Below are positions 55,756-64,000 of a DNA stretch of 64,000 nt, piece by piece. Location of the stretch: positions 10,365,001 to 10,429,000 of the forward strand of contig NC_073337.2 of the NCBI RefSeq assembly GCF_027580225.2, in the 5' to 3' direction. The first letter of the stretch is position 1. Each line of letters begins with the position of its first letter. The stretch comes from Misgurnus anguillicaudatus. Taxonomy: Eukaryota; Chordata; Actinopteri; Cypriniformes; Cobitidae. The notes beneath the pieces were generated by a model. It worked only from the letters and a program-made list of their open reading frames with translations, was not told the origin of the DNA and did not search any database. The translations under genes and the position numbers were made by a program.

Positions 55756-55928
55756 TCCTTCTGAATTGCTTTAAAATCCCTCATTTAGACACAACTTCAC
55801 CTCTAAATGTCTCCAAATGGATTTGTATTTGTGAAGAGTAATAACACGGCACTGGGTCTTATAGCTCTTTTAAACCTAGTTATTTATATTCAGGTCACAA
55901 GTTTTAGGTTAGTTTGGTTGTTTGAAGG

Positions 55929-56130
55929 TTAAAGGAATAAAATTGAAATAGTTTATTCACCCTCATGCTTCAAACGCTTGTAGAACAAATGTTGTAAGAT
56001 GTTTGGCATTGTCAGGTTACAAAAATCACCATAACGGTGCCATAATTGCTCCGTATGTCTTCTGAAGCATGTGTGATAGCTGCGCGTGAGGAGCGAACTC
56101 AAATTGAGGTCATACTTCACTGAAAATTAG
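55929..56130. repeat. Diverged TTAA MITE fragment
   Basis: Starts TTAAAGGAATAAAATTGAAA and goes on to GTTTATTCACCCTCATGCTT, a diverged form of the common fish MITE end with TTCACCC and ACTCACCCTCATG. The opposite end is not found. Confidence 0.45.
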
Positions 56131-56624
56131 GTTTTGAATGACGTACACGCTGACAGAATGTTCACTGTCTGGGTGAATATGTATGTAAATGTTTATCCTG
56201 GAGCCGGTGTTCAGATCCACGCTGTGGTCTTGGGTGCAGGTTGCATCATTCTGTGCTGCTGAACGGAGACAGAAATTGGTCTCGGATAGAAAACCGAACT
56301 TCCTTCACAGTGGCAATAAAGAAGCAGCTGTGCACACATCCAGCCGTTTGCCATAAATCTCTACAGGCTACTCATTCACATATTAATATTTAAAGAAGTA
56401 GCCAAGTCTTTTTGGGAATGCTATAGGAACACACGCACACACTTCTTCCTCTGTTAAGTGATTCTGTTTTTCAGAGATCCATTTGTTAGGCTACTGCTGA
56501 ATAATGTCAGCGCAGTAATGTGTGCGTTGTACAGTATGTCTTGTCAATGAGGACATCTGCATTCATTTCTGTTCAAAGTAAACCCAGTTCTGAACTATTA
56601 GGGGGAAGATGGGGTTTTGATTAA
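56131..56624. other. Gene-free stretch
   Basis: Unique-looking DNA, nothing supported. Confidence 0.4.
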
Positions 56625-56628
56625 AGGG

Positions 56629-57045
56629 ACATTTTCCAGCTCCCCTATAGAGTTAACATTTGATTTGTACCGTTTTGGAACCCATTCAGCTGATCTCCGG
56701 GTCTGGCGGTACCACTTTGTTTGGCATAATCCATCGAATCTGATTAGACCGTTAGCATCGCGCTAAAAAATAACCAAAGAGTTTCAATATCTTTCCTATT
56801 TAAACTTGACTCTTCTGTAGTTACATCGTGTACTAAGACCGACAGAAAATTGAAAGCTAACTACAAAAGGGTCAAGTTTTAAATAGGACAAATATTGAAA
56901 CTTTTTGGTTATTTTTAGCACAATGCTAATGGTCTAATCAAATTTAATGGATTGTGCTAAGCTATGGCTGAATGGATTCCAAAACGGTAAAAAACTAATG
57001 TTTAACTCTAGGGCAGCTGAAAAATTAGCATATTTTCAAAAAAAG
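56629..57045. mobile_element. Shortened palindromic TTAA-type element
   Basis: Left TTAAAGGGACATTTTCCAGC (56623) and the arm CCCCTATAGAGTTAACATTT match the element at 26906-27565. The right arm runs back through GCACAATGCTAATGGTCTAA to GCAGCTGAAAAATTAGCATA. The central part, including the GGCTGCAGCAGG block, is deleted. The right TTAA is not preserved. Confidence 0.7.
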
Positions 57046-57199
57046 TATCCAGGATTAGGCCTTAGTCATTTGTTTGGCGGAAGAGTAATATTTGTACTAA
57101 TATAATTACAACTTATTTGTGTTTTATTTTATGAAATCCTGCTATGCATATGAAATAACGTTTTATAAAAGCAATAAGCCCCGCGAAGCAGTGGTGTTA

Positions 57200-57518
57200 A
57201 GGGGGTCGCACACCGGACGCGCAGCTCAGCGTCGCATCGAGTCAGATACCGTCTACTTCAAAATGCAAAATATACATTAGCAGCCAATGTTAATCGTTGG
57301 TGATTTGGGACAAATATGATGTTATTTAATGTTAAACTATGTGAGTGATGCTCTGTGGTGCGACAGGGATTTGAGCAACTTCCTGAGTTGTAGCTGGGCA
57401 CCACGGACAGGCACCACCTGGCAGCGCCGATGTGCATATACTCATAGAAAACAATGTGTTCAATTTTTTAGAACGGCGTTGCGCGGCGCTGAGCTGCGCG
57501 TCCGGTGTGCGAGCCCCT
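57200..57518. mobile_element. Harbinger-like MITE, TTA duplication, 319 bp
   Basis: Ends AGGGGGTCGCACACCGGACG and CGTCCGGTGTGCGAGCCCCT, an inverted repeat of about 30 bp. TTA flanks both sides (57197-57199 and 57519-57521), the 3-bp duplication typical of PIF/Harbinger. The interior is GC-rich (GCGCGGCGCTGAGCTGCGCG). The frames at 57329-57634 are not genes. Confidence 0.85.
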
Positions 57519-57521
57519 TTA

Positions 57522-57584
57522 CAGTGCATTTTATAACAGCTAAGGGGGTTTTACAACGCCCCTTAGCTGTTATAAAATGCACTG
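57522..57584. repeat. Perfect 26-bp hairpin
   Basis: Arm 57522-57547 (CAGTGCATTTTATAACAGCT..) pairs without a mismatch with arm 57559-57584 (..AGCTGTTATAAAATGCACTG) around an 11-nt loop. It is the centre of the interrupted palindromic MITE. Confidence 0.97.
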
Positions 57585-57660
57585 GTAACCCACTGCTTCT
57601 TGGGGCTTATTGCTTTATTTTAATCTGGGACTAGGATAAACCCTGTCCTGGAAATGGCCC

Positions 57661-59245
57661 CTAAAAGATTGTATGACTCTAACAGTGACGAGAGACAAAG
57701 TGTTTGAATGTAAATTGTTTGAAAACTGACATTTTAAAGAAAAACACATTCATTTATCTTTAAAGCAAAACATTTAATATAAGGTTTGTTAGGTTTCAAA
57801 TGTTCAAACTGTTTCAAATATAAAACTTTGTTAGATTGCTCCGATATATAAGTGTGATTAATGTTAAGCTTTGAAAAGGTTTCTGCATACTAATTTTACT
57901 ATTATTAATTGGGCCTTTCCTCAAGAGAAAAATCTGAGAAATCAGGAGATTAAAGTCTCCATTTGCATCCGTTCTGATCCGCTGAACCGGTGGAGCGTGC
58001 CGCTAGCATGCTTTAGTCTGTAGTCATTATAATTAGCTTTACGTATAAGCAATAGAGATCTACGGTGTGTCCTCATTTAGATTTAGATTTTCATTTAGTG
58101 AAACTTTTTTAGCCTGTGAAATGGTTGCTTATCCCAAAGCCAGACAACAAGAAGTGAGACATCACACCTGTCTCATAGCATTAACCTCTCTCTGTCTCAC
58201 ACAAACACACTCAGGCACCTGTAAATCTGCCCTACAGCAGTCAGATCTGCTCATTTTACATCAGTAATACATCTCATCTTCAGCTGCATTTAATGTTTAC
58301 AGGTGAAGTACCTCTGGTATTATGCAGGATCCAATAGATAAGGGGTTAAAAAGACAACAACAGCACACAAACTGAATGAAATGCTTATCACAAACTGTTT
58401 CACATTCACTGTGCGTGTGCATGTGTGCGTGTGTAAAGTGCCTTTGTAACTCTGTTCTATGTGTCTCTCATGTTCCATTAGTGTCACCATTGTTTCTACT
58501 AAATCAAAGCTGTTTACATTCACCAGGGACACACACACACAAACACACACAATAGATAATATACAGTAACTTTGATCTCAACACTATATATATTGTAAGA
58601 ATACATACATTAAATATGCTCTTTATAAAGACACAACGCCATAAAACAAATGAATGTGTTTGAAATGAATTTCGGTGACTAGATTTGCATCGTTCAAGGT
58701 CAGTTAGAAATGTTCTTTCAATTCTTACAAAGTTACAAAAGACAAAGATGGATAGCACACCGCAAAACTCATCTATAAAACAAGTTTTGGATGAAATCTG
58801 TGAAGACGTTTTGTTAAATTAATTGCAGAAGTTGCGAAGCAGTGAAAGAAGAATCGGCTTTCAAACGCAGCAATATAACTGAGCCCAGATCTGTGTTGAA
58901 AGGTTGAAAATTAATTGCTTATACTTTGAGTCAGCGTGACTTCTTGTAGTGCTTGAGTTCTTCTGCTGTATTAGTCTTAAGAAAGTCTTGCATGTGACAG
59001 ATTTCTCCATGACAAACATCCCGTGTGTTTTATTCAAAAGATAAATGTTATTATTTGTACAAAATCAGGGTAACAAACGTACTTGGAACACTTACCCGTG
59101 ACAGAGTCAGTTTTTAGAGACATTTGTCTTGTTTTAGTTTTTCTTGTGGTTTGTGTGTTAAATCCTCAAGCATGTATGTATGGTAGTAAAGTCAATTTGT
59201 TTATGCATGAAGTAAAAAAATGAACATTTCCTATAATGTATAGTG
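57661..59245. other. Gene-free stretch
   Basis: Unique-looking AT-rich DNA. A short (AC)n array is at about 58529-58549. The frames at 58320-58758 cross that array and lack a domain. Confidence 0.4.
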
Positions 59246-59252
59246 TAACCGT

Positions 59253-59512
59253 GGGTTTACACCAGACGCAAATTTAACGACTTGCGCGAGTAGATTACAT
59301 ACAAAGTCAATGCAAAGACACAATCAGACGCGTCCTCACGCTGGACGATGCGAATGACGGGATATGGGCGGCGCGTTTACCGGGAAAACATGCGCTATTC
59401 GCCTCAAACGCGTATTCGCCCAAGTTGAAAATATTCAACTCAAGCGAAAAATTTGCATGACACAAAGTCTAGAGCAAGTAATGCGATGCCCCGCGTTTGG
59501 TGTCTACATAGC
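59253..59512. mobile_element. MITE with GTTTACACCAGACGC ends, copy 1
   Basis: Left GTGGGTTTACACCAGACGC and right GCGTTTGGTGTCTACATAGC are inverted. The interior is CpG-rich, with CGCGTCC, TTCGCC and 'aatattcaac' blocks. A half copy is at 5285-5515. First of three related elements in a row. Confidence 0.7.
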
Positions 59513-60290
59513 ATTACTGTCGGTTCACACCAGCCGCGTTTGAGGTGTCAAATTCTCGTCTACCGTGTCTAGTTTACCTTGAGCATTTTGAGTTTACTCG
59601 CTTCATTCATGCGTTTAAGCCGCGCATGAAATTCTAGTCATCTAGACATTCACGTGGAAATTCGCATCATGGGAGGGGCTTCGGCGACTCTCGCTCGCTT
59701 CCTGTAATCACGTCACCACAAGAGCAAGCTCCTTATTGGTTAACGCGGCACGTTTTTCCGCCAAAGTAAAATTTTTTCAACTCGCGCATTTCCCCGCGGC
59801 AAACGCTCAATTCGTGCCATTCACGCAAACTTTATGCGCAAATGAGGCGTAATCGCGTCTTCTTGCGCCGCGCTTAATGTCTCATTCACATCGCAAGATC
59901 TCCAGACGCCCGTCAACGCATCTTTACATTGACCTAACATTGAAATCACTTGCACTTGACTAGGGCTGCAACTAACGATTATTTTAATAATCGATTAATC
60001 TGTCGATTATTTTTTCGATTAATCGATGAATCGGATAAAAAAACAAAAAACAAGAAAAGCATTCATTTCCAACCCCTTATTCAAAACAGAACAAAAATCT
60101 TTAGAAATTACACAAACATGTTGCTCCTTGAACATACCTGAGCTGTTACAATAATAATAAAATAAAATAAAAATGGACTAACACAAAAAATACACATGTA
60201 TGCTTTACATCTGCCAAATATATAGACTTTTTATGATGCATTTCCCATCAAGAAGCCTCTCTTGATGGGATCAAAAAGATAGTAAATGAG

Positions 60291-60496
60291 TACACTCTTA
60301 GAAATAAAGGTACAAAAGTTGTCACTGGACAGTACTCTTTCAAAAAGGTACACCTTTGTACCCAAAAAGTGCATATTAGTACTTCAAAAGTACATATTGG
60401 CAGTTCAAAGATACATATTTGTACCTAAATGGTACATATTAGGACTTTTTATAAAGGGTACTGCCCCAGTGACAGCTTTGTAGCTTTATATTTGAC
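60291..60496. mobile_element. MITE with AAATAAAGGTACAAAAG end
   Basis: Left GAAATAAAGGTACAAAAGTT and GTCACTGGACAGTACTCTTT. Right, reversed, ATAAAGCTACAAAGCTGTCA and CTGGGGCAGTACCCTTTATA. The interior has repeated GTACATATT/GTACC units. Known to me as a very common fish MITE type. Confidence 0.75.
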
Positions 60497-61137
60497 TTCA
60501 TGTGTTTTCTCTGATCAGATAGCTAACTCATTTGTTAAAACTGTTCTATTTACATTTGGCCACATACATGCGTCTTGTCAAAACGGAAAATGCTTCTTCT
60601 ACTCCCGCGCAAAATGCAAATACACCATTTATTACTTCGCCTTAAAAAATGTAAGACGATGTTTATGTAACAAAAGGCGGCACTTACTGAATGTTGGGCC
60701 GGGCACGCGCGTCTACTTGCTTGGCAGTCGGCATGAGCTGGAGCGCGCAGGAAAGAGCAGAAGGAGAGTGATGGCACGATGATTTTACGTACAGGTCCAT
60801 GACGGGGAAAAGCGTTCATACAACTCCCTCTCAAAGTTTTATTTCATTGTTTAATATCAGTGGAGTTTGTCATTGGAGTTTTTTATTCGTTCTAGAAACT
60901 TTTTTACCCGCTGTCGTCGCTCCATAAAGCATAAGCGTGTCGTCTTTGTTTGTTTACCTCTTTGCCGGCTAACTTCCAGGTGACGCGCTTACGTTTGGGA
61001 TGAGTAAAACACTGACATGTGGTTTTCCTCTACCTTTGCTGGTTTTTTTCCCATCTTTTTCCTGCCGCCCTGTCTTTTCTCCGCCCTGTCTATGAGCCGC
61101 CGAACTCTGCAAGCAACAGTGCGCGAGAGAGACCGAC

Positions 61138-61243
61138 GCTGCGTCCCAAACCACATACCTCCATACTATATAGTAGACGAAAAGCACTACTTCTCATACT
61201 CTTTGCCTACTATATAGTATAGAAATAGGCTGTTTGGGACGCA
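61138..61243. mobile_element. Short MITE with CTGCGTCCCAAAC ends
   Basis: CTGCGTCCCAAAC (61138-61150) and GTTTGGGACGCAG (61231-61243) form a perfect 13-bp inverted repeat, with CTATATAGTA repeats inside. About 106 bp. Confidence 0.8.
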
Positions 61244-61467
61244 GCACGAGTGTGTTCACTCCGCTCCGCGCTTAACTGAAGTGTTTTTTTTTCCTTTTTT
61301 TAAAATTAAACGTCTCTGCGTCACGCGACACGACGAATCGATAATGAAATTCGTTGCCAACACTTTTAGTAATCGATTTTTATCGATTTAATCGATTCGT
61401 TGTTGCAGCCCTACACTTGACGCCTCTACCGCAGCTGGTCTGAACGCAGCATAAGTGTCATGCTGCG

Positions 61468-62448
61468 TTTACACTAACCGCGTTTGAGGCGTCAAAAAAA
61501 TTGCATCTATCGCGCCCAGTTTGCCGCTCGAACAGTTTGAATGCATTCGCACGTCTAGAGCGAAGTAGACGCACTGAAAAAGCAAGCATTTGACACGCGT
61601 CAGAGGCAAAATCCGCTTCTTGTGGGAGGGGCAAGTGCTATCCGGTTGTCTGTTTGCAAGATGGCTAATGTTGATTGTGCATTTATCAAGAGAGTTACCG
61701 GTTGTATTTGGTCACCCTACTATAGACGGTTTCATCGGACGCACGTGATACACGTCTGGATCCGAACCTTACTTCCGGTTTTGTTTTTTTAATGGTCTAA
61801 CTAGTTGCTAAACTGATCTCTTGAACAAATGCCTCGTCAAAAATAACAAATGTTTTGGTTTCCTAAGTAATCTATGTTTTGTTTTTTTTGCTTGTTATAT
61901 AAATAAACTACGTTTAACGAACTTTGTTGTTATTTATTATTAGCGGAGTTTAGCGGAAGTTACTGCGGACCGCGACAGCCGCTTGTTTATGTTGTTACTG
62001 CTGAAACCGTCTATAGGAGGAAAATAAACGGCGCGGGTCGATAAATGTCACGTGACTCAAAAGTGAAACGTGTATTTACAACTTACCAGGTTGCCCGATG
62101 TCTTCACTGACACTCTTCCTCTCCTTTATTCCTGTCTCTATAGAAATAAGAACTTGTGTCGTATAGCTTCAGGTGACTGCTTACGAACAATATTAAGCGT
62201 TCCTTCGTGTTGAATGAGTAACTCCGGGCGGGGCTCCTGGTTGGTTAACGTGGATCGAAAATCCATAAAAGTTCAAATTTTTCAACTCGCAACTAGACGC
62301 GTGAATGAGGCGGAATTGGTCTGCCGCGCCAAACGCCTCATTCGCGCCGCAAGACCTCCAGATGTGTGTCAACGCGTCTTCACATTGACTTAACATTGAA
62401 ATCACTCGTGCTTGACGCCTCTACCATGACTGGTCTGAATGCAGCATA
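61468..62448. mobile_element. MITE with GCTGCGTTTACAC end, copy 3, split by copy B
   Basis: Left GCTGCGTTTACACTAACCGC and right, reversed, GCTGCATTCAGACCAGTCAT. ATAAGTGTCA lies on both sides (61457-61466 and 62449-62458). The body is CpG-rich and collinear with the element before it. The TAGACGGTTTC copy B is inserted at 61721-62015. Confidence 0.75.
61721..62015 (+). mobile_element. TAGACGGTTTC element, copy B
   Basis: Starts TATAGACGGTTTCATCGGAC and ends GCTGAAACCGTCTATA, with an inverted repeat TATAGACGGTTTC. It is the least diverged pair of ends among the copies in this window. Non-coding. No duplication longer than TA is seen. Confidence 0.88.
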
Positions 62449-62459
62449 AGTGTCACAGG

Positions 62460-64000
62460 TTGTGATACATTCATTATAAAGCATCTCACATGGCTTCTGT
62501 GGACCGTCTGTAGTGTTTATAATACGAGCTGACCCTCACTGAGCTCTCGTGTGTGACCCTGCCACTCCATACGAGAAGTGAAGTGAATTAACGTCCACTC
62601 ATCTCATCCAGAAATCCTCTCCTGAGGGAGATTACAGGCAAATAAAGAGGAATTAGACAGCCATGCTTAGAGTAATTACACAAAGTGATAAAGACATTGA
62701 ATGATAGTTATTTCTCTAACCTCTGAGCTCTCTTATGTTCCTTCGGTGTGTGTGTGGGGGGGTGTGCATAATGCTTTTCTAATATTCATCTATCAAAGAA
62801 ACAAAGCCATAAAAGTCAGCCGGCTGTTACAAATCCACTTTAAACTGATGCAGAGTCACAGCAGATTAAAAAAAAACATGCGACAGAGAGAACGAGAGCT
62901 TTTAGGAAAATAACAAATGTGATCTTTTATCCTAAACAATGAAATTAAATGGAAAGCAAAAGCAACTTCGGATGTTTCTGCCGGTGAAGAAATTAAATAC
63001 CTTCTCCTTTTCACAGCTATATATGCATTTAACGTTTAGAAGAAACGACAGGATTTTCATTTGTGGGTGAACTCTTCCTTTAGAAGAAGACACAAACATT
63101 TATGACACCCCCTAAACTCTAAATGAGGAACATCTGAGCAGTCGATGATCTTCACATGAGGAGCACAAACCCAACTCCTGTAAAAGTTTGGCCCTCAGAA
63201 AGAGATGCTTATTTAAACTTTTATTTAATCTGACAGACCAGAGAGAGAGAGAGACCGAGAGAGATAGTGTGTTATCTCAGTGAGTAGTTCATTGGTTAAT
63301 TAAGCCACATTGGCAGAAGAATATAAAAACAGTCGTCTGTATCGTGGCCCTGCAGGGTCGACTCTGTCTGTGTGTTTTAAGACTACCTGTCAAAAAAACA
63401 GTGAAGCCTTGAATCTCTATAGATAACCTCCACGCATGCATGAGTCTTAATGAACTATATTTGAATATATCCTGATTTTGCACTCATTAATTTAAATTAC
63501 TGTTTCATTTAGCCGATGCCTGCATCACCCTGACTCGCTCTGAATCTGTCTGACAGGCCTGCATAGATTGCCTATATAAATTGACTTCTGAGAAGACGTA
63601 CAGATTGAATTTTCCTGATATGTTGTTTAACAGCAAGGCAGAAGTTCGTGGCCCTGACTCTCAATTTCAAAATGTTTACTACACAAACAAACACGTGACA
63701 AATAATCCTACATTATAAATTCAATTCATGTCCGTTGCAGTGGATGAAAGTAAAAAAAAGAGTCCATCAGTCCTGTAGTTTCAGATGTTCAGGCATCTCT
63801 GAGACAGATTCATCAGAGAGCAGAGCCCCTCTCCACGGGAGCCAATCACAGCTCAGACGTGTGTTTGAATTTGCTTCAGTGGTCCGAGCTGAACCCTTTA
63901 CTGCCGTCCACTGAGTCTGAGAGAGTTTGAATGTGGACTCATATAAAGGTTTAATAATGAAGAGATGTGACATTAGGTCTGGTGTGATTCACGGATCTGT
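62460..64000. other. Gene-free, mostly unique stretch
   Basis: No gene. A MITE terminus GGGTGAACTCTTCCTTTAG is visible at 63066-63084. There is a short (GA)n at 63240-63252. The reverse frame at 63767-63973 has no recognisable domain. Confidence 0.4.

Larger units (their letters stand above)
57055..57660. mobile_element. Palindromic MITE with AATAAGCCCC arms, interrupted
   Basis: GCAATAAGCCCCGCGAAGCA (57170) pairs with TGCTTCTTGGGGCTTATTGC (57593). Towards the centre it forms the perfect hairpin at 57522-57584. Outer ends GGATTAGGCCTTAG and CTAGGATAAACCCTGTCCTG resemble those of the MITE at 352-592. A Harbinger-like element is inserted at 57200-57518. Confidence 0.65.
59961..61413. mobile_element. 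hAT element (TAGGGCTGCAAC ends), 1453 bp
   Basis: Ends TAGGGCTGCAACTAACGATT and TCGTTGTTGCAGCCCTA. The perfect 8-bp duplication CACTTGAC lies at 59953-59960 and 61414-61421. Subterminal AATCGATT repeats occur on both sides. It contains two smaller MITEs (60291-60496 and 61138-61243). No transposase domain is seen. Confidence 0.96.
59520..61456. mobile_element. MITE with GTTCACACCAGCCGCGTTTG ends, split by a hAT
   Basis: Left GGTTCACACCAGCCGCGTTT and right, reversed, GCTGCGTTCAGACCAGCTGC. The element is interrupted by the hAT at 59961-61413. Outside that it has about 480 bp of CpG-rich sequence collinear with the next copy (GCAAGATCTCCAGACG, CATTGACCTAACATTGAAAT). Confidence 0.75.

Noticed and set aside
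60429..60834. Opposite-strand frames of 117 and 94 residues
   Set aside because: Both lie inside the TAGGGCTGCAAC hAT, overlap a MITE and show no transposase or host domain.
1..64000. CRISPR array, operons or bacterial features
   Set aside because: No regularly spaced direct repeats with unique spacers. SINE, hAT, Tc1 and splice-type signals show animal DNA.

Overview
The window looks like a stretch of intergenic or intronic DNA from a bony fish. A member of the carp family is my best guess, because nearly every interspersed repeat resembles families I associate with zebrafish and carps. That assignment is inference from repeat content. The DNA is AT-rich, full of stop codons in all frames, and I found no intact host protein-coding gene, rRNA or true tRNA gene. 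The longest open frames are relics of transposases or chance frames inside repeats.

The dominant content is nested class II transposons. I can define 11 hAT-type insertions with perfect 8-bp target duplications, plus two with imperfect ones. There are several palindromic elements at TTAA targets, two broken Tc1-like transposase copies, a Harbinger-like element (TTA duplication), a Mutator-like element (9-bp duplication), one tRNA-derived SINE, an LTR fragment and many (CA)n, (GA)n and (CT)n microsatellites.

Layout: 0.3-4.8 kb has MITEs, including one MITE inside another. 5.3-7.7 kb has chimeric MITE/hAT debris, an LTR fragment and a clean hAT. 9.7-13.9 kb is a Charlie-like hAT holding another element, which in turn holds a hAT and a Tc1 copy. 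15.2-18.5 kb is a three-level nest plus a second nest. 18.9-24.7 kb holds Harbinger-like, hAT and foldback elements. 24.97 kb has a SINE. 26.6-29.5 kb has long palindromes at TTAA. 30.5-33.2 kb has hAT and foldback elements. 34.2-38.9 kb is a 3.4-kb hAT inside an older element. 40.4-41.6 kb is the second Tc1. 41.9-44.3 kb is a nest that includes a Mutator-like element with an exon-like open frame. 44.3-51.1 kb is the most unique part: a possible exon at 44.88 kb, CpG-rich DNA at 46.7-49.4 kb and a possible conserved enhancer at 50.4 kb. 51.1-55.1 kb is a four-level nest of transposons. 56.6-57.7 kb and 59.2-62.5 kb are MITE clusters. The remainder is unique or low-complexity DNA.

The most informative results are the order of insertions that the nests record, the agreement of the hAT target duplications with two known target consensus types, the Mutator-like element carrying a helicase-like exon with a splice donor, and a truncated hAT that keeps a damaged BED zinc finger.
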